Shown here in pieces: positions 36,216-47,083 of a DNA stretch of 64,000 nucleotides (position 1 is its first letter; the number at the start of each line of letters is the position of its first letter). Origin of the DNA: Streptomyces lincolnensis (GTDB lineage: Bacteria > Actinomycetota > Actinomycetes > Streptomycetales > Streptomycetaceae); assembly GCF_021173675.1 (NCBI RefSeq), contig NZ_JAIHON010000001.1, forward strand, positions 124,001 to 188,000, in the 5' to 3' direction. Under the pieces are notes generated by a model, which saw only the letters and a program-made list of their open reading frames with translations, made no database searches and was not told where the DNA came from. The translations under genes were made by a program, and so were the position numbers.

Positions 36216-37001
36216 ATGAGTGGTTCGGGAATACGGTCGGCGGCGTACGGTCTGGTGCCGGCGGACACTACGGAAGACGTACGGACACGAGGCGCGGGCG
36301 TCTCACCCCAGGTGGCCGTTCTTCCGGTCGGCAGCTTCGAACAGCACGGTCCGTACCTGCCGTTGGCGACCGACACACTGGTCGCCTGTGCCATCGCCCG
36401 GGAGATCGCCGGCGCGTACCCGGTGCACCTCCTTCCGCCGGTGACCATCGCCTGCTCGCACGAGCACGCGGCCTGGTCGGGAACCGTCAGCATCTCCTCC
36501 GTGACCCTTCACGCGGTGGTACGGGACATAGCGGCGTCGCTGCGCCGCTCGGGCGTCGAGGCCCTGGTGCTGGTCAACGGACACGGCGGGAACTACGTCC
36601 TGGGCAACGCCGTTCAGGAGTCCTCCGCGCGCGGTGAGCGGATGGCGCTGTTCCCGGCCCCGGAGGACTGGGAGGCGGCGCGGGAGCGGGCCGGGGTGGC
36701 GACCTCGCTGCTCACCGACATGCACGCGGGGGAAATCGAGACCTCCATCCTTCTGCACGCCCATCCCGAAATGGTCCGGCCCGGTTACGAGTCGGCCGAT
36801 TTCGTCGCGGACGACCGCCGTCATCTGTTGTCCGTCGGGATGTCCGCCTATACCGATTCGGGCGTCATCGGCCGTCCTTCCCTGGGGTCCGCGGAAAAGG
36901 GGAAGGAACTGCTGGCGAGCCTCGCCGATTCCTTCGAGACGTATTTCTCGATCCTCACTTCGGCGGCGCCGGAGAGCGCCGGGGAAGCCGGGCGCGGGTA
37001 G
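36216..37001 (+). CDS. Creatininase-family amidohydrolase, possible FAPy deformylase
   Basis: 261 residues. Metal-site motifs are all present: LPVGSFEQHGPYLPLATDT (Glu, His, Asp), VLVNGHGGN and DMHAGEIETS. The creatininase family includes the archaeal enzyme ArfB, which removes formate from FAPy, the product of the archaeal GTP cyclohydrolase III. Being divergent from a FAPy-type GTP cyclohydrolase, this protein is a good candidate for the same step. Its 3' end overlaps the convergent flippase gene by 154 nt. The AAAGG ribosome site fits the ATG at 36216. Mycofactocin-type (MftE) and creatininase activities are alternatives. Confidence 0.8.
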   Translation: MSGSGIRSAAYGLVPADTTEDVRTRGAGVSPQVAVLPVGSFEQHGPYLPLATDTLVACAIAREIAGAYPVHLLPPVTIACSHEHAAWSGTVSISSVTLHAVVRDIAASLRRSGVEALVLVNGHGGNYVLGNAVQESSARGERMALFPAPEDWEAARERAGVATSLLTDMHAGEIETSILLHAHPEMVRPGYESADFVADDRRHLLSVGMSAYTDSGVIGRPSLGSAEKGKELLASLADSFETYFSILTSAAPESAGEAGRG

Positions 37002-38791
37002 TCGTCCGCCGCCCCGTGGCCGGGCTCCGGATCCGCTACGGCGGTCCTGGCTCCCGCCCTCGTCCCGCGCAGGCCCGTGTACCAGCGGGCGGCCAGGACG
37101 ACGGCCCCCGGCAGGGCGGCGACGAAGCTGAGCACGCCGTAGACCACCGCGACCGCGAGGCCGCTGCTCGCGCCGAGGCCCGCCGCGCCGAACGCCCAGG
37201 CGGTGACGCCCTCGCGCGGGCCCCAGCCACCGACGTTGAGCGGCAGGCTCATGGCGAGCAGGGCGAGCACCGCGAGGGGCAGCAGGACGGCGACGGAGGC
37301 GGCGGAGCCGGTGACCCGGGCGGCGACGACGAACATGCCGAGGTGGCCGGAGAGGACGACGGCCGAGGACACCGCGACTCCGGTCCGGTTGCGGCGGGAC
37401 AGCAGTCCCTCGCGGGCCTCGGCGAGCGTGGCGCGCAGGGCCCGTCCGCGGCGCGAGGGCGGCCGGTTCATCCGGAGGGCCACGGCGACCGCGAGCGCGC
37501 CCAGTGCGGCGAGTGCGACGAGCGGGGCGAGGTTGCGCGCGTCGTCCCGCACGGGCGACGGCAGGGTCAGCAGCACCGCCGCGCCGACGCCGGCCAGCAC
37601 GAGCTGGCCCGCGGCCCGTTCCAGGACGACGGAGCGGACGCCGCGGCCGAGGTCGCCGGTGCTCTGCCCGTGCCGGACCGCGCGGTGGACGTCGCCGAGG
37701 ACGCCGCCGGGCAGCGCCGCGTTGAGGAACAGCGCACGGTAGTAGTCCGCCACGGCCGGGGCGAGCGGCAGCCGGATGCCCAGGCCGCGGGCCACCAGCG
37801 CCCAGCGCCAGGCGCTGAACACGGTGGTGACCAGGCCGATCCCGAGGGCCACCAGGAGCGTCGCCCCGTCGATCCGCCGCAGTCCGTCCACGAACACGCC
37901 GGTGCCGAGGCGCCACAGCAGCACGGCGAGGATGACGGCACCCGCGACGGTGCCGAAGTGGGTGCGGACGGCACGGGAGTTGACCACGGCGAGCAGTGTG
38001 CGGAGTGCGCCGCGCCACGGGAACGCGGCGGGCGCCGTGGCGTCGGCGTCGGTCCGCTCCCCGGTCACGATCACACCGATCCGCTCCGCGGCGACGGCCG
38101 CACCGCCGGGCCGCCCACCGGCGTGGCCGTGCGCGGCGCTCCGCACGGCCAGCAGCTCCGCCCGCGCGGCGATCGCCTCGGCCCGGTCCGCGAAGGGCCC
38201 GGTCGGAGGCACGAGTTCCGCCACGGGCACCGCGAACACGACCGGCTCCGCGTGCCGCGACCCGCTCCGCCCCGACGCCGCACGGGCCGACGGCGCACCG
38301 GCCTCGGTCCCCCGCTCACCCGCCTCTACGTCCGGTCGGCCCGCCTCTACGTCCGGCTCACCCGCGGAGGCGGCCGCCGCGCCCGCGCCGACCCGCCCGC
38401 CACGCGCCCCGGCCGGCCTCGCCTGCGGCGCATCGTCCGGATGCCCCGCCCGACGCTCCGCCTCACCCGACGCGACCCGTGATTCGCCCGACCGCACGCT
38501 CAGCTCGCCTGCCTGCGCGGGCCTGGCGGTGGGCAGGGCGATCGGCCTGCCCGCGCGGTGCCGTTCGGCGCGTCGTGCGGACGCCCGGACGGTCGTTTCC
38601 CGCCACGGGGCGATCACCCCGCTCCCGTCGACGCCTGCGACACGCGGCTCGGTGCTCACGGGCCCCGGCCCGGCGCTTCTTCCGCGTGGCTCGCTCCTCC
38701 GGGCGCGGGACTTGATCGCCCCCACCCGCTGTCGTACTCCGGTACCGGCACCGGGCCGGGCCGCCCGTACCCGGACCGTCTCCACGCTCAT
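36848..38791 (-). CDS. Flippase-like (lysylphosphatidylglycerol-synthase TM / UPF0104) membrane protein
   Basis: 647 residues. The first ~270 are low-complexity and rich in Arg, Ala, Gly and Glu, with a 7-residue repeat (PDVEAG-), so probably disordered cytoplasm. The rest (about 285-600) is a multi-helix domain of the lysylphosphatidylglycerol synthase transmembrane type (DYYRALFLNAALPGGVLGDVHRAVRHG, LPLNVGGWGPREGVTAWAFG). Such domains flip or accept lipid-linked products. It is the last gene of the PTPS operon (ATGA overlap with the methyltransferase), so it may move the final product across the membrane. Its end lies antisense to the creatininase gene. Confidence 0.78.
   Translation of the reverse strand: MSVETVRVRAARPGAGTGVRQRVGAIKSRARRSEPRGRSAGPGPVSTEPRVAGVDGSGVIAPWRETTVRASARRAERHRAGRPIALPTARPAQAGELSVRSGESRVASGEAERRAGHPDDAPQARPAGARGGRVGAGAAAASAGEPDVEAGRPDVEAGERGTEAGAPSARAASGRSGSRHAEPVVFAVPVAELVPPTGPFADRAEAIAARAELLAVRSAAHGHAGGRPGGAAVAAERIGVIVTGERTDADATAPAAFPWRGALRTLLAVVNSRAVRTHFGTVAGAVILAVLLWRLGTGVFVDGLRRIDGATLLVALGIGLVTTVFSAWRWALVARGLGIRLPLAPAVADYYRALFLNAALPGGVLGDVHRAVRHGQSTGDLGRGVRSVVLERAAGQLVLAGVGAAVLLTLPSPVRDDARNLAPLVALAALGALAVAVALRMNRPPSRRGRALRATLAEAREGLLSRRNRTGVAVSSAVVLSGHLGMFVVAARVTGSAASVAVLLPLAVLALLAMSLPLNVGGWGPREGVTAWAFGAAGLGASSGLAVAVVYGVLSFVAALPGAVVLAARWYTGLRGTRAGARTAVADPEPGHGAADDYPRPASPALSGAAEVRIEKYVSKESARLASSSFPFSADPREGRPMTPESV
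38321..38356. repeat. 21-bp tandem repeat inside the flippase gene
   Basis: CGCCTCTACGTCCGG occurs at 38321-38335 and again at 38342-38356, a 21-bp (7-codon) period coding for repeated PDVEAG in the disordered N-terminal region. Confidence 0.6.
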
Positions 38792-39953
38792 GACGCTCCG
38801 CCTGTCGGGCGGGACAGGGCGAGGAGGTCGGTGTGGTGGACCACGACGCGCAACTCCCCCGCCGCACAGGCTTCGAGGCGCTCGCGCAGATACGGTTCCG
38901 CGCGCTCCTTCAGCTCGGGCCGCTCCTCGACGGCCGCGCCGACCCAGCCGCGCAGCCACTGGGCCGTCAGCTCGGACTCGGCGGGCCCGAGCCGCCAGGG
39001 GCTCGGGTGCAGCCGTACCGTCGCGCCGCGTTCGGAGAACGCCTCGCACGCGACGGTGACCGCGTCGGGGCCGAGCAGTCCGTCGCGGCGCTGGTGGGCG
39101 TTGAAGGCCGCGGCGATCTCCTCGTCCATCGGGTGGGACGGGGTGAGTTCGACGCGGCCGGCGACGGAGAGCGTCAGCAGGGCCGGACAGCCGGCCCCGG
39201 TGCAGGCGGCGGCGAGGGTGTCGATCTCCTCGCGGGTGAGGACGTCGAGCAGTGCGGAGGCCGTCACCAGCGAGGCGCCGGCGAGGGCGTCCGGGGTGAG
39301 CCTGCCGACGTCACCGCGCCGGGTCTCGACCGTGACGCGGCTGCCGTCGGCGGCGGAGCGCGGGGAGGCCACCGCCGCGAAGTGGAGCAGGTAGGGGTCG
39401 CGGTCGTGCAGGATCCAGTGCTGGGCGCCGTCGATCCGGGGGGCCAGCCAGCGGCCCATCGAGCCGGTGCCGCAGCCCAGGTCGTGGATGACGAGCCCGG
39501 CCTTGCCCGGCAGGTTGGCGAGCCGGATGCGCAGCGGGTCGAGCAGGTCGTGCGCCCGCGCGGCGGCGTCGGGACCCTCGCGCAGTTCCAGCCACTCGGG
39601 GGCGTAGCGCGGCGGGTCGTCGGGCCCGGCGTCCCGCAGCTTCACCGTGGGCCGCTCGCCGAGGCGAAGCACGGGCCCGGCCCCGGCGATGACGGTTTCG
39701 GCGTCCCCGGCGGCCTGGGCCAGGAACGACCCTCCGAGCTGCCCCGGTCCCGCCGCACCGGCCGCACCAGGGAGCACCCCGCCGACCTGCCCGGCCTGCC
39801 CGGGCTGCCCGGGCTCGTCGGTCTGCTCGTGCTGTCCCGAAGCCGCCCCGGCACCCCCGCCCGCCCCCGCATCCGTGAGCACCGGCTCCACCGCCTCCCT
39901 GGGCCCGGGCTGTGCCGGGATCCGTCCCGTCCGCTGAGTCATCGCCGTCTCCC

Positions 39954-39957
<4 letters not shown>
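38788..39957 (-). CDS. SAM-dependent methyltransferase of the PTPS operon
   Basis: 389 residues. A Gly/Pro/Gln-rich N-terminal ~110 residues precedes a class I methyltransferase domain, with the SAM motif LVIHDLGCGTGSMGRWLAP and the following acidic position LHDRDPYLL. The C-terminal part (LTLSVAGRVELTPSHPMDEEIAAAFNAHQRRDGLLGPDAV) supports a small-molecule methyltransferase. It starts in an ATGA overlap with the glycosyltransferase and ends in one with the flippase. Substrate unknown, presumably the pathway intermediate. Confidence 0.8.
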
Positions 39958-41689
<1,732 letters not shown>

Positions 41690-41694
41690 TCAGG

Positions 41695-42678
41695 TCAGGC
41701 GCTCTTGTCGTACCTCACGAGGTGACACAGGGCCGGAATCTCCCCAGAGGTCAGTTTCGGCATCACCTCCGGCAGTTCCTCGAACGCGCTTTCCCCTGTG
41801 ATGAGCGCGTCGAGTGACGGATCGGCGAGGAGGTCGAGCGCGAGAGCCAGGCGGTCGGCGTAGGAGCGGGTGGAGCGGCGGGCCGGGGAGACGGTGCCGA
41901 CCTGGCTGCTGCGGATGACGAGCCGTCGGGAGTGGAAGGCCTCGCCGAGCGGGAGGCTCACCTTCCGGTCGCCGTACCAGCTCAGTTCGAGGACCGTGCC
42001 CTCGGCCCTGAGGAGTTCCAGGGAGCGGGCGAGTCCCTGTTCGGTGGCGCTGGCGTGGACGACGAGGTCGCAGTCGCCGCGGGCGTCGGCGGGGGAGGCG
42101 AAGTCGACGCCGAGGGCCTCGGCGGTCTTCGCGCGGGCGGGGTCGGCGTCGACCAACTGGACGCGGACGCCGGGGAAGCGGGCCAGCAGCGCGGCGACCG
42201 AGCTGCCGACCATGCCGCCGCCGACCACCGCGATCCGGTCGCCCACCAGGGGCGCGGCGTCCCACAGGGCGTTCACGGCGGTCTCGACGGTGCCGGCGAG
42301 GATCGCCCGTTCGGCGGGCACGGTCGGCGGTACGACCGTCACCGCGCTCGCGGGGACGACGTAGCGCGTCTGATGCGGGTAGAGGCAGAAGACCGTACGG
42401 CCGACGAGCGCCTCGGGCCCCTCCTCCACCTCACCGACGCTGAGGTAGCCGTACTTCACCGGGCCCGGGAAGTCACCGTCCTGGAAGGGGGCCCGCATGG
42501 CCGCGTACTGGTTTTCGGGGACGCCGCCGCGGAACACGAGTGTCTCCGTGCCCCGGCTGACCCCCGAGCAGAGCGAACGGACGACGACCTCGTCCTCGGC
42601 GGGGTCGGGAAGGGCCACGTGGCGTATCTCGCCGTGGCCCGGAGAGCTGAGCCAGAACGCACGTCCGGTGCGCTTCAT
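41695..42678 (-). CDS. MDR-family (zinc alcohol dehydrogenase-like) oxidoreductase
   Basis: 327 residues. The GroES-like N-terminus (SLCSGVSRGTETLVFRGGVPE) and the nucleotide site IAVVGGGMVGSSVAALLARFPGVRVQLVDAD mark the medium-chain dehydrogenase superfamily. The sequence resembles the branch containing bacteriochlorophyllide a dehydrogenase-like enzymes. Ligands for a structural zinc are not evident. The ATG at 42678 is chosen because AGGAGG lies 6 nt upstream; the ATG at 42684 abuts the ribosome site. It is the first gene of the operon running through PTPS to the flippase, 116 nt before the PTPS start. Confidence 0.82.
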   Translation of the reverse strand: MKRTGRAFWLSSPGHGEIRHVALPDPAEDEVVVRSLCSGVSRGTETLVFRGGVPENQYAAMRAPFQDGDFPGPVKYGYLSVGEVEEGPEALVGRTVFCLYPHQTRYVVPASAVTVVPPTVPAERAILAGTVETAVNALWDAAPLVGDRIAVVGGGMVGSSVAALLARFPGVRVQLVDADPARAKTAEALGVDFASPADARGDCDLVVHASATEQGLARSLELLRAEGTVLELSWYGDRKVSLPLGEAFHSRRLVIRSSQVGTVSPARRSTRSYADRLALALDLLADPSLDALITGESAFEELPEVMPKLTSGEIPALCHLVRYDKSA

Positions 42679-42786
42679 CGGCATCCTCCTGAACGATCGG
42701 GAAGCTGTTCACGTACCGAGGTGTGCACAGGCCGCGCACAGTACGCGGCCTTGATCGACTCTGTCACCTGGCCGGAGGAATGTGCG

Positions 42787-43560
42787 GTGGCCCTGAACAA
42801 CACTTACGAGGCAAGGCTGGTCCAGCAGGAGACCGCGGTGGGAGCGGGCCTGCAGATCCTGTTGCTGGCCCTGCTCGGAACGGCGATCGGCCTGGGGCCG
42901 GCGGGCTGGCTGACCGGCCTCGCCTTCGCCATCGCCACCTGGGCGGTGCTCTCGCGGGCCCTGCACCGGACGCGGCCGCGCTCCTTCGGGCCCGCCAACC
43001 GGGTGACGCTCGGCCGGGCGACGCTGGTCGGCGCGGTGACCGCGCTGGTCGCCGACTCCTTCGAGAGCTCGCCGCCGGTGACCGTGTTCGTCGGTCTGAC
43101 GGCGGTGGCGCTGATCCTGGACGGCGTGGACGGCAAGGTCGCCCGCGCCACGGGCACCTCGACCCCGCTGGGCGCGCGTTTCGACATGGAGGTCGACGCG
43201 TTCCTGATCCTGGTGCTCAGTGTGTACATGTCGATGTCGCTGGGCCCGTGGGTGCTGCTGATCGGCGCCATGCGCTACGGCTTCGTCGCCGCGGCCCGGG
43301 CCTGGACGTGGCTGAACGCCCCGCTGCCACCGAGCACGGCCCGCAAGACGGTCGCCGCGCTCCAGGGTGTCCTGCTGCTGCTGGCCGCGTCGGGTCTGCT
43401 GCCGTACGCGGGGACCTTCGCCGTCGTCGCGGTCGCCCTGGCCGCGCTGGTCTGGTCGTTCGGCCGGGACATCCTGTGGCTGTACCGCACGCACCGGGCC
43501 GAGCGGGCCGTCGTGACGGAGATGCTGGAGCTGGTGGCGGAGCCGGTCCCGGCGTCCTGA
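42787..43560 (+). CDS. CDP-alcohol phosphatidyltransferase family protein
   Basis: 257 residues from a GTG with GGAGGA 8 nt upstream. The full catalytic signature D-x2-D-G-x2-A-R-x8-G-x3-D-x3-D is present (DGVDGKVARATGTSTPLG then ARFDMEVD). About six membrane helices surround it. It transfers a phospho-alcohol from a CDP-alcohol to an acceptor with release of CMP, as in phosphatidylglycerol or inositol phosphate synthesis. It is divergent from the MDR gene across a 108-nt spacer and probably belongs to the same pathway, making the product lipid- or phospho-linked. Confidence 0.88.
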   Translation: MALNNTYEARLVQQETAVGAGLQILLLALLGTAIGLGPAGWLTGLAFAIATWAVLSRALHRTRPRSFGPANRVTLGRATLVGAVTALVADSFESSPPVTVFVGLTAVALILDGVDGKVARATGTSTPLGARFDMEVDAFLILVLSVYMSMSLGPWVLLIGAMRYGFVAAARAWTWLNAPLPPSTARKTVAALQGVLLLLAASGLLPYAGTFAVVAVALAALVWSFGRDILWLYRTHRAERAVVTEMLELVAEPVPAS

Positions 43561-43598
43561 AGGAACGTCACCCCTTCAAAGGAACGTCACCCCCTCAA
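43561..43598. repeat. Tandem duplication between two genes
   Basis: AGGAACGTCACCCC occurs twice with a 19-nt period right after the CDP-alcohol gene stop and running into the convergent GNAT stop; probably a small local duplication. Confidence 0.5.
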
Positions 43599-44033
43599 CG
43601 GCACCCGGTACACGCTCGACCCGCGCCGCCGGAAGCCCAGCCGCTCGTACACCCGATTGGCCGCCGCCCGGTCCGGGCGGGAGGTGAGATCGACGGTACG
43701 GGCCCCGGCCTCCCGGGCCAGCCGCAGAGCCTCATGGGTGAGCAGCCCGGCGACTCCGCGACCACGGGCCTCATGATCGACGACCACGTCCTCGATACGG
43801 GCCCGCAGCCCGGACGGCACGGGGAACATCACGAGGGTCAGGGTGCCGACGATCCGGCCGCCCGCTCGGGCGACGAGCACGGTGTTCGCGTCGCACGACA
43901 GGATCCGCCCGACCGCGGCGAGGTCGAGAGGTGCGGCGGTCCGCGACAGCTGCGGCAGCATCCGGGCGAGGGCGTCGACCAGTTCCTGGTCCGCCGACCC
44001 GGCGATCTCCACACGGACGTCCTGGGTCTCCAT
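43587..44033 (-). CDS. GNAT-family acetyltransferase
   Basis: 148 residues. Acetyl-CoA site RIEDVVVDHEARGRGVAGLLTHEALRLAREAGA and C-terminal NRVYERLGFRRRGSSVYRVPL are clear GNAT marks. It starts 12 nt after the MFS gene, so it is the last gene of a five-gene unit beginning at 49110. Substrate unknown. Confidence 0.86.
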   Translation of the reverse strand: METQDVRVEIAGSADQELVDALARMLPQLSRTAAPLDLAAVGRILSCDANTVLVARAGGRIVGTLTLVMFPVPSGLRARIEDVVVDHEARGRGVAGLLTHEALRLAREAGARTVDLTSRPDRAAANRVYERLGFRRRGSSVYRVPLRG

Positions 44034-44045
44034 GGCCGGACCCTA

Positions 44046-45290
44046 CTATCGGGGGCCGCCACCCGTGACTGCGGGCCGCGGCAGCAGCGCGACGGCCGCC
44101 GCCGGCACCGCGGCCAGCACCAGCCAGGGCACCGCGACCGGCAAACCGCTGTCCAGCAGGGTGCCACTGGCCGAACTGCCCACCAGGACGATCAGTCCGG
44201 ACACCGAGGACAGCGCCCCCATGTACAGGCCGAGGCGGCCCTCCTCGGCGAGGTCGGGCACCCAGGCGCGGGCGACCGGGGCCACCAGCATCTGGCCGAG
44301 GGTCAGCAGGACGACGAGGCCGGCCGCGGGCAGCAGTCCCGCCGTACCGGTCCAGCCGGCGGGCCGGGCCGCGGCCACCACCGCGAACCCGGCGGCGATG
44401 ATCAGCAGTCCGGTCACCATCGACCGGCGCAGGTCGAGCCGGTCCCCCACCCAGCGGGTGACGGGCAGCTGGGCGGTCACCACCAGCAGCGACGACAGCG
44501 CGAACAGCCAGGCCAGCGGCGCCTGCGAGCCCGCCGCGCGCTCCACCTCGGCGGGCAGGGCCAGATAGAGCTGGTTGTAGGCGAGCAGGTAGGAGCCGTA
44601 GGCGCAGCACAGCGCCAGGAAGCGCCGGTTGCGCAGCAGCGGCCCGATCCCGCCGCGCACCTCGACGCGTTCCCGGCCGGGTATGTGCTGCGGCAGCAGC
44701 CAGGCGTGCCCGGCGAGGACGAGGACGAAGATCCCCGCGCCGGCCAGGCACACCGTGCGGAAGTCCACCGACAGCAGCAGCGCGCCGAGCAGCGGTCCGA
44801 CGAAGGCGCCGGCCTGTCCGGCGACGGTGAACAGCGCGAGCACGCGGGTGCGGGAGCCGCCCTGTTCCTCGTGGACGACCGCCTGCCGGGCCACCTCGGA
44901 CTCCACGGCGGGCGAGAACAGCGCGGCCGCGAACCCGATCAGCAGGACCGCGCAGATCACCGACCAGGTCTGCGCGGCGTACCCGAGCCAGGCGAATCCG
45001 GCGATCCGCAGCACGCATCCGGCGAGCACGACCGGCCGGATGCCGTACCGGTCGGCGAGCGCCCCGCCGACCACGAACAGCCCCTGCTGGCTGAAGGTCC
45101 GCAGCCCGAGCACGAACCCGACCAGCCAGCCCGCCATCCCCACGGCCTGTCCGAGGTGTTCGGACAGGAACGGCAGCACGGCGAAGAAACCGACGTTGAA
45201 GGCGAGTTGAGTGAGGATCAGCAGCCGCAGCAGCGGCGAGAGCCGGTCACGCCCGGCCGCCTTGCGCGTGCCGGTCGTCAGGACGGTCAT
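44046..45290 (-). CDS. MFS transporter of the binding-protein/permease operon
   Basis: 414 residues, twelve expected helices. Marks are LAFNVGFFAVLPFLSEHLGQ in helix 1, the loop GGALADRYGIRPVVLAGCVLR and DLRRSMVTGL in the second half, matching MFS exporters of the drug-H+ antiporter class. It starts in an ATGA overlap with the fused permease gene. A combined importer-exporter unit occurs for metallophore systems such as staphylopine (CntE with CntABCDF), but no metallophore synthase is seen here. Confidence 0.85.
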   Translation of the reverse strand: MTVLTTGTRKAAGRDRLSPLLRLLILTQLAFNVGFFAVLPFLSEHLGQAVGMAGWLVGFVLGLRTFSQQGLFVVGGALADRYGIRPVVLAGCVLRIAGFAWLGYAAQTWSVICAVLLIGFAAALFSPAVESEVARQAVVHEEQGGSRTRVLALFTVAGQAGAFVGPLLGALLLSVDFRTVCLAGAGIFVLVLAGHAWLLPQHIPGRERVEVRGGIGPLLRNRRFLALCCAYGSYLLAYNQLYLALPAEVERAAGSQAPLAWLFALSSLLVVTAQLPVTRWVGDRLDLRRSMVTGLLIIAAGFAVVAAARPAGWTGTAGLLPAAGLVVLLTLGQMLVAPVARAWVPDLAEEGRLGLYMGALSSVSGLIVLVGSSASGTLLDSGLPVAVPWLVLAAVPAAAVALLPRPAVTGGGPR

Positions 45291-47080
45291 GGGGTTCCCA
45301 CCAATTCCGGTGTTCGGGACGGCAGTTCGACCGCGGTCGCGGGGGTACGACGTCGGGGGCGCCGCCCGCGCCACCGCACCCCGCCCGCCGCGCTCACCGC
45401 GAACGCCCCGAGCAGGGCAAGGACGGCGGCGGGGGCGAGGACGGCCCAGGGGGCGCGTTCGGCATAGGGCTGGTTCTCGGCGAGGAGGAGGCCCCACTCC
45501 GGGGAGGGCGGCTGGGCGCCGAGGCCGAGGAAGGCGAGGGAGGCCAGCGCGAGCGCGATGCCGGGCAGGCGCAGCAGGGCGTGGCGGGTGACGGGCGGCA
45601 GCACGGCGGGCAGGAGTTCGTGCCGCAGCAGGTAGGCACGGCTCGCGCCGAGTCCGCGGGTGGCGGTGAGGTGGAGGGCGGCGCGTTCCTGGCGCAGCAG
45701 CGCGGCGGTGTGCGCCGCGAGGGGCGCCCAGGCGACGGCTCCCACGGCGAGCGCGGGGGTGGCGGTTCCGCTGCCCGCGACGGCGGTGACCAGGAGGGCG
45801 AGGAGGACGGGCGGTACGGCGTTCACGGTATCCACGAGCGGGCCGGAGACCCGGGGCAGCAGGCCGAGCAGGACGCCGGTGAGCAGGGCGGCGGCGCTGA
45901 TCGCGGCGGCGAGCAGCAGGGTGTCGAGGGCGCCGTGGGAGACCCGGGCGAGGACGTCCCGGCCGAGCGCGTCGGTGCCGAACGGGTGGGTTCCGGAGGG
46001 AGCTTGGAGGCGTGCGGTGGTGTCCAGGGCGAGCGGGTCGCGGGGCAGGCCGAGCGCGACGACGGCGAGGAGCAGTCCGCCGTACACCAGGGGCAGGGTC
46101 CGGCGGGCCGGGGGTGCCGGGCGGTGCAGGGAGGACAGCGCTCCGTCGCGCAGGGCGGGGCCGGTGAGGCGGTGGGTGGCGAGGGCGGCGAGTCCGGCGG
46201 CCGTGGCGGCGAGCAGCAGGAGGGTGAGGGTGCCGGCCTGGAGGACGGGCAGGTCCTGGGCGAGTGCGGCCTGGAGGGTGGTGCGGCCGAGGCCGGGGAT
46301 GTCGAAGATCTGCTCGACCGCGACGGCGCCGCCGGTCAGGCCTACGACGAACAGGCCCAGGTTGGGCAGCAGTCCGGGCAGGCAGCGGCGGACCGACTGG
46401 CGGGCGATGCGCCGGCCGGGCACTCCTCGGGCGTCGGCGGCCAGGGCCCACGGCTCGGTGAAGGCGCCGGGCAGCAGGTCGTCGAGGAGCCGGCCGAGCA
46501 CGGCCCCGGCGGGCAGGCCGAGGGCGAGCGCGGGCAGGACCGTCCACTCGGGCCCGTACCAGCCGAGGGCGGGCAGCCAGCCCAGGTGTACGCCGACGAC
46601 GGTGGCGAGGACGGACGCGGTGAGGAACTCGGGCAGAGCGGCCAGGACCGCCGAGCCGCCGCCTCCCGCACGCCGCCCGTGCAGGCCGCGGCGCGCGCCG
46701 AGCCACAGGGTTCGGGCGCACACCAGGGTGGCGGTGACCGCGGCCGCGACGAGGGCCACCGCCATCAGCAGCAGGGACACGCCGAGGGCCTGGAGCACCG
46801 CGGGGGTGACCTCGGTGCCGTTGAGCCAGGACCGCCCGGCGTCCCCGTGCCCCAGCCCGCCCAGCCACTGTCCGAGCAGGTGGAACGGGCCCTGGTCCAG
46901 GCCGAGTCGGGCGCGGATGTCCGCCAGCACCTCGGGCGTGGGGTCGCGGTCGGCCGAGCGGGCCTTCAGGACGGTCAGGGCGGGGTCGGTGCGGGTCAGC
47001 CAGGGCAGCAGGCCGATGCCGCACACGAGGGCGACCGCCAGCACGGCACGCCACAGGAGTGCGGTCACTTGCCGTCGCAC
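45287..47080 (-). CDS. Fused two-domain ABC transporter permease (DppB-DppC type)
   Basis: 597 residues, about twice a normal permease. Residues 1-300 resemble the NikB/DppB half (VLKARSADRDPTPEVLADIRARLGLDQG, GLTGGAVAVEQIFDIPGLGRTTLQAALAQDLPVLQAG). After a short linker, residues 325-580 resemble the NikC/DppC half (GTHPFGTDALGRDVLARVSHGALDTLLLAA). Both carry their ATPase-contact loops. The pair normally comes as two genes. The binding protein precedes it; no ATPase gene is in this unit or elsewhere in the window, so ATPases must come from elsewhere. Confidence 0.87.
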   Translation of the reverse strand: MRRQVTALLWRAVLAVALVCGIGLLPWLTRTDPALTVLKARSADRDPTPEVLADIRARLGLDQGPFHLLGQWLGGLGHGDAGRSWLNGTEVTPAVLQALGVSLLLMAVALVAAAVTATLVCARTLWLGARRGLHGRRAGGGGSAVLAALPEFLTASVLATVVGVHLGWLPALGWYGPEWTVLPALALGLPAGAVLGRLLDDLLPGAFTEPWALAADARGVPGRRIARQSVRRCLPGLLPNLGLFVVGLTGGAVAVEQIFDIPGLGRTTLQAALAQDLPVLQAGTLTLLLLAATAAGLAALATHRLTGPALRDGALSSLHRPAPPARRTLPLVYGGLLLAVVALGLPRDPLALDTTARLQAPSGTHPFGTDALGRDVLARVSHGALDTLLLAAAISAAALLTGVLLGLLPRVSGPLVDTVNAVPPVLLALLVTAVAGSGTATPALAVGAVAWAPLAAHTAALLRQERAALHLTATRGLGASRAYLLRHELLPAVLPPVTRHALLRLPGIALALASLAFLGLGAQPPSPEWGLLLAENQPYAERAPWAVLAPAAVLALLGAFAVSAAGGVRWRGRRPRRRTPATAVELPSRTPELVGTP

Positions 47081-47083
47081 GGG

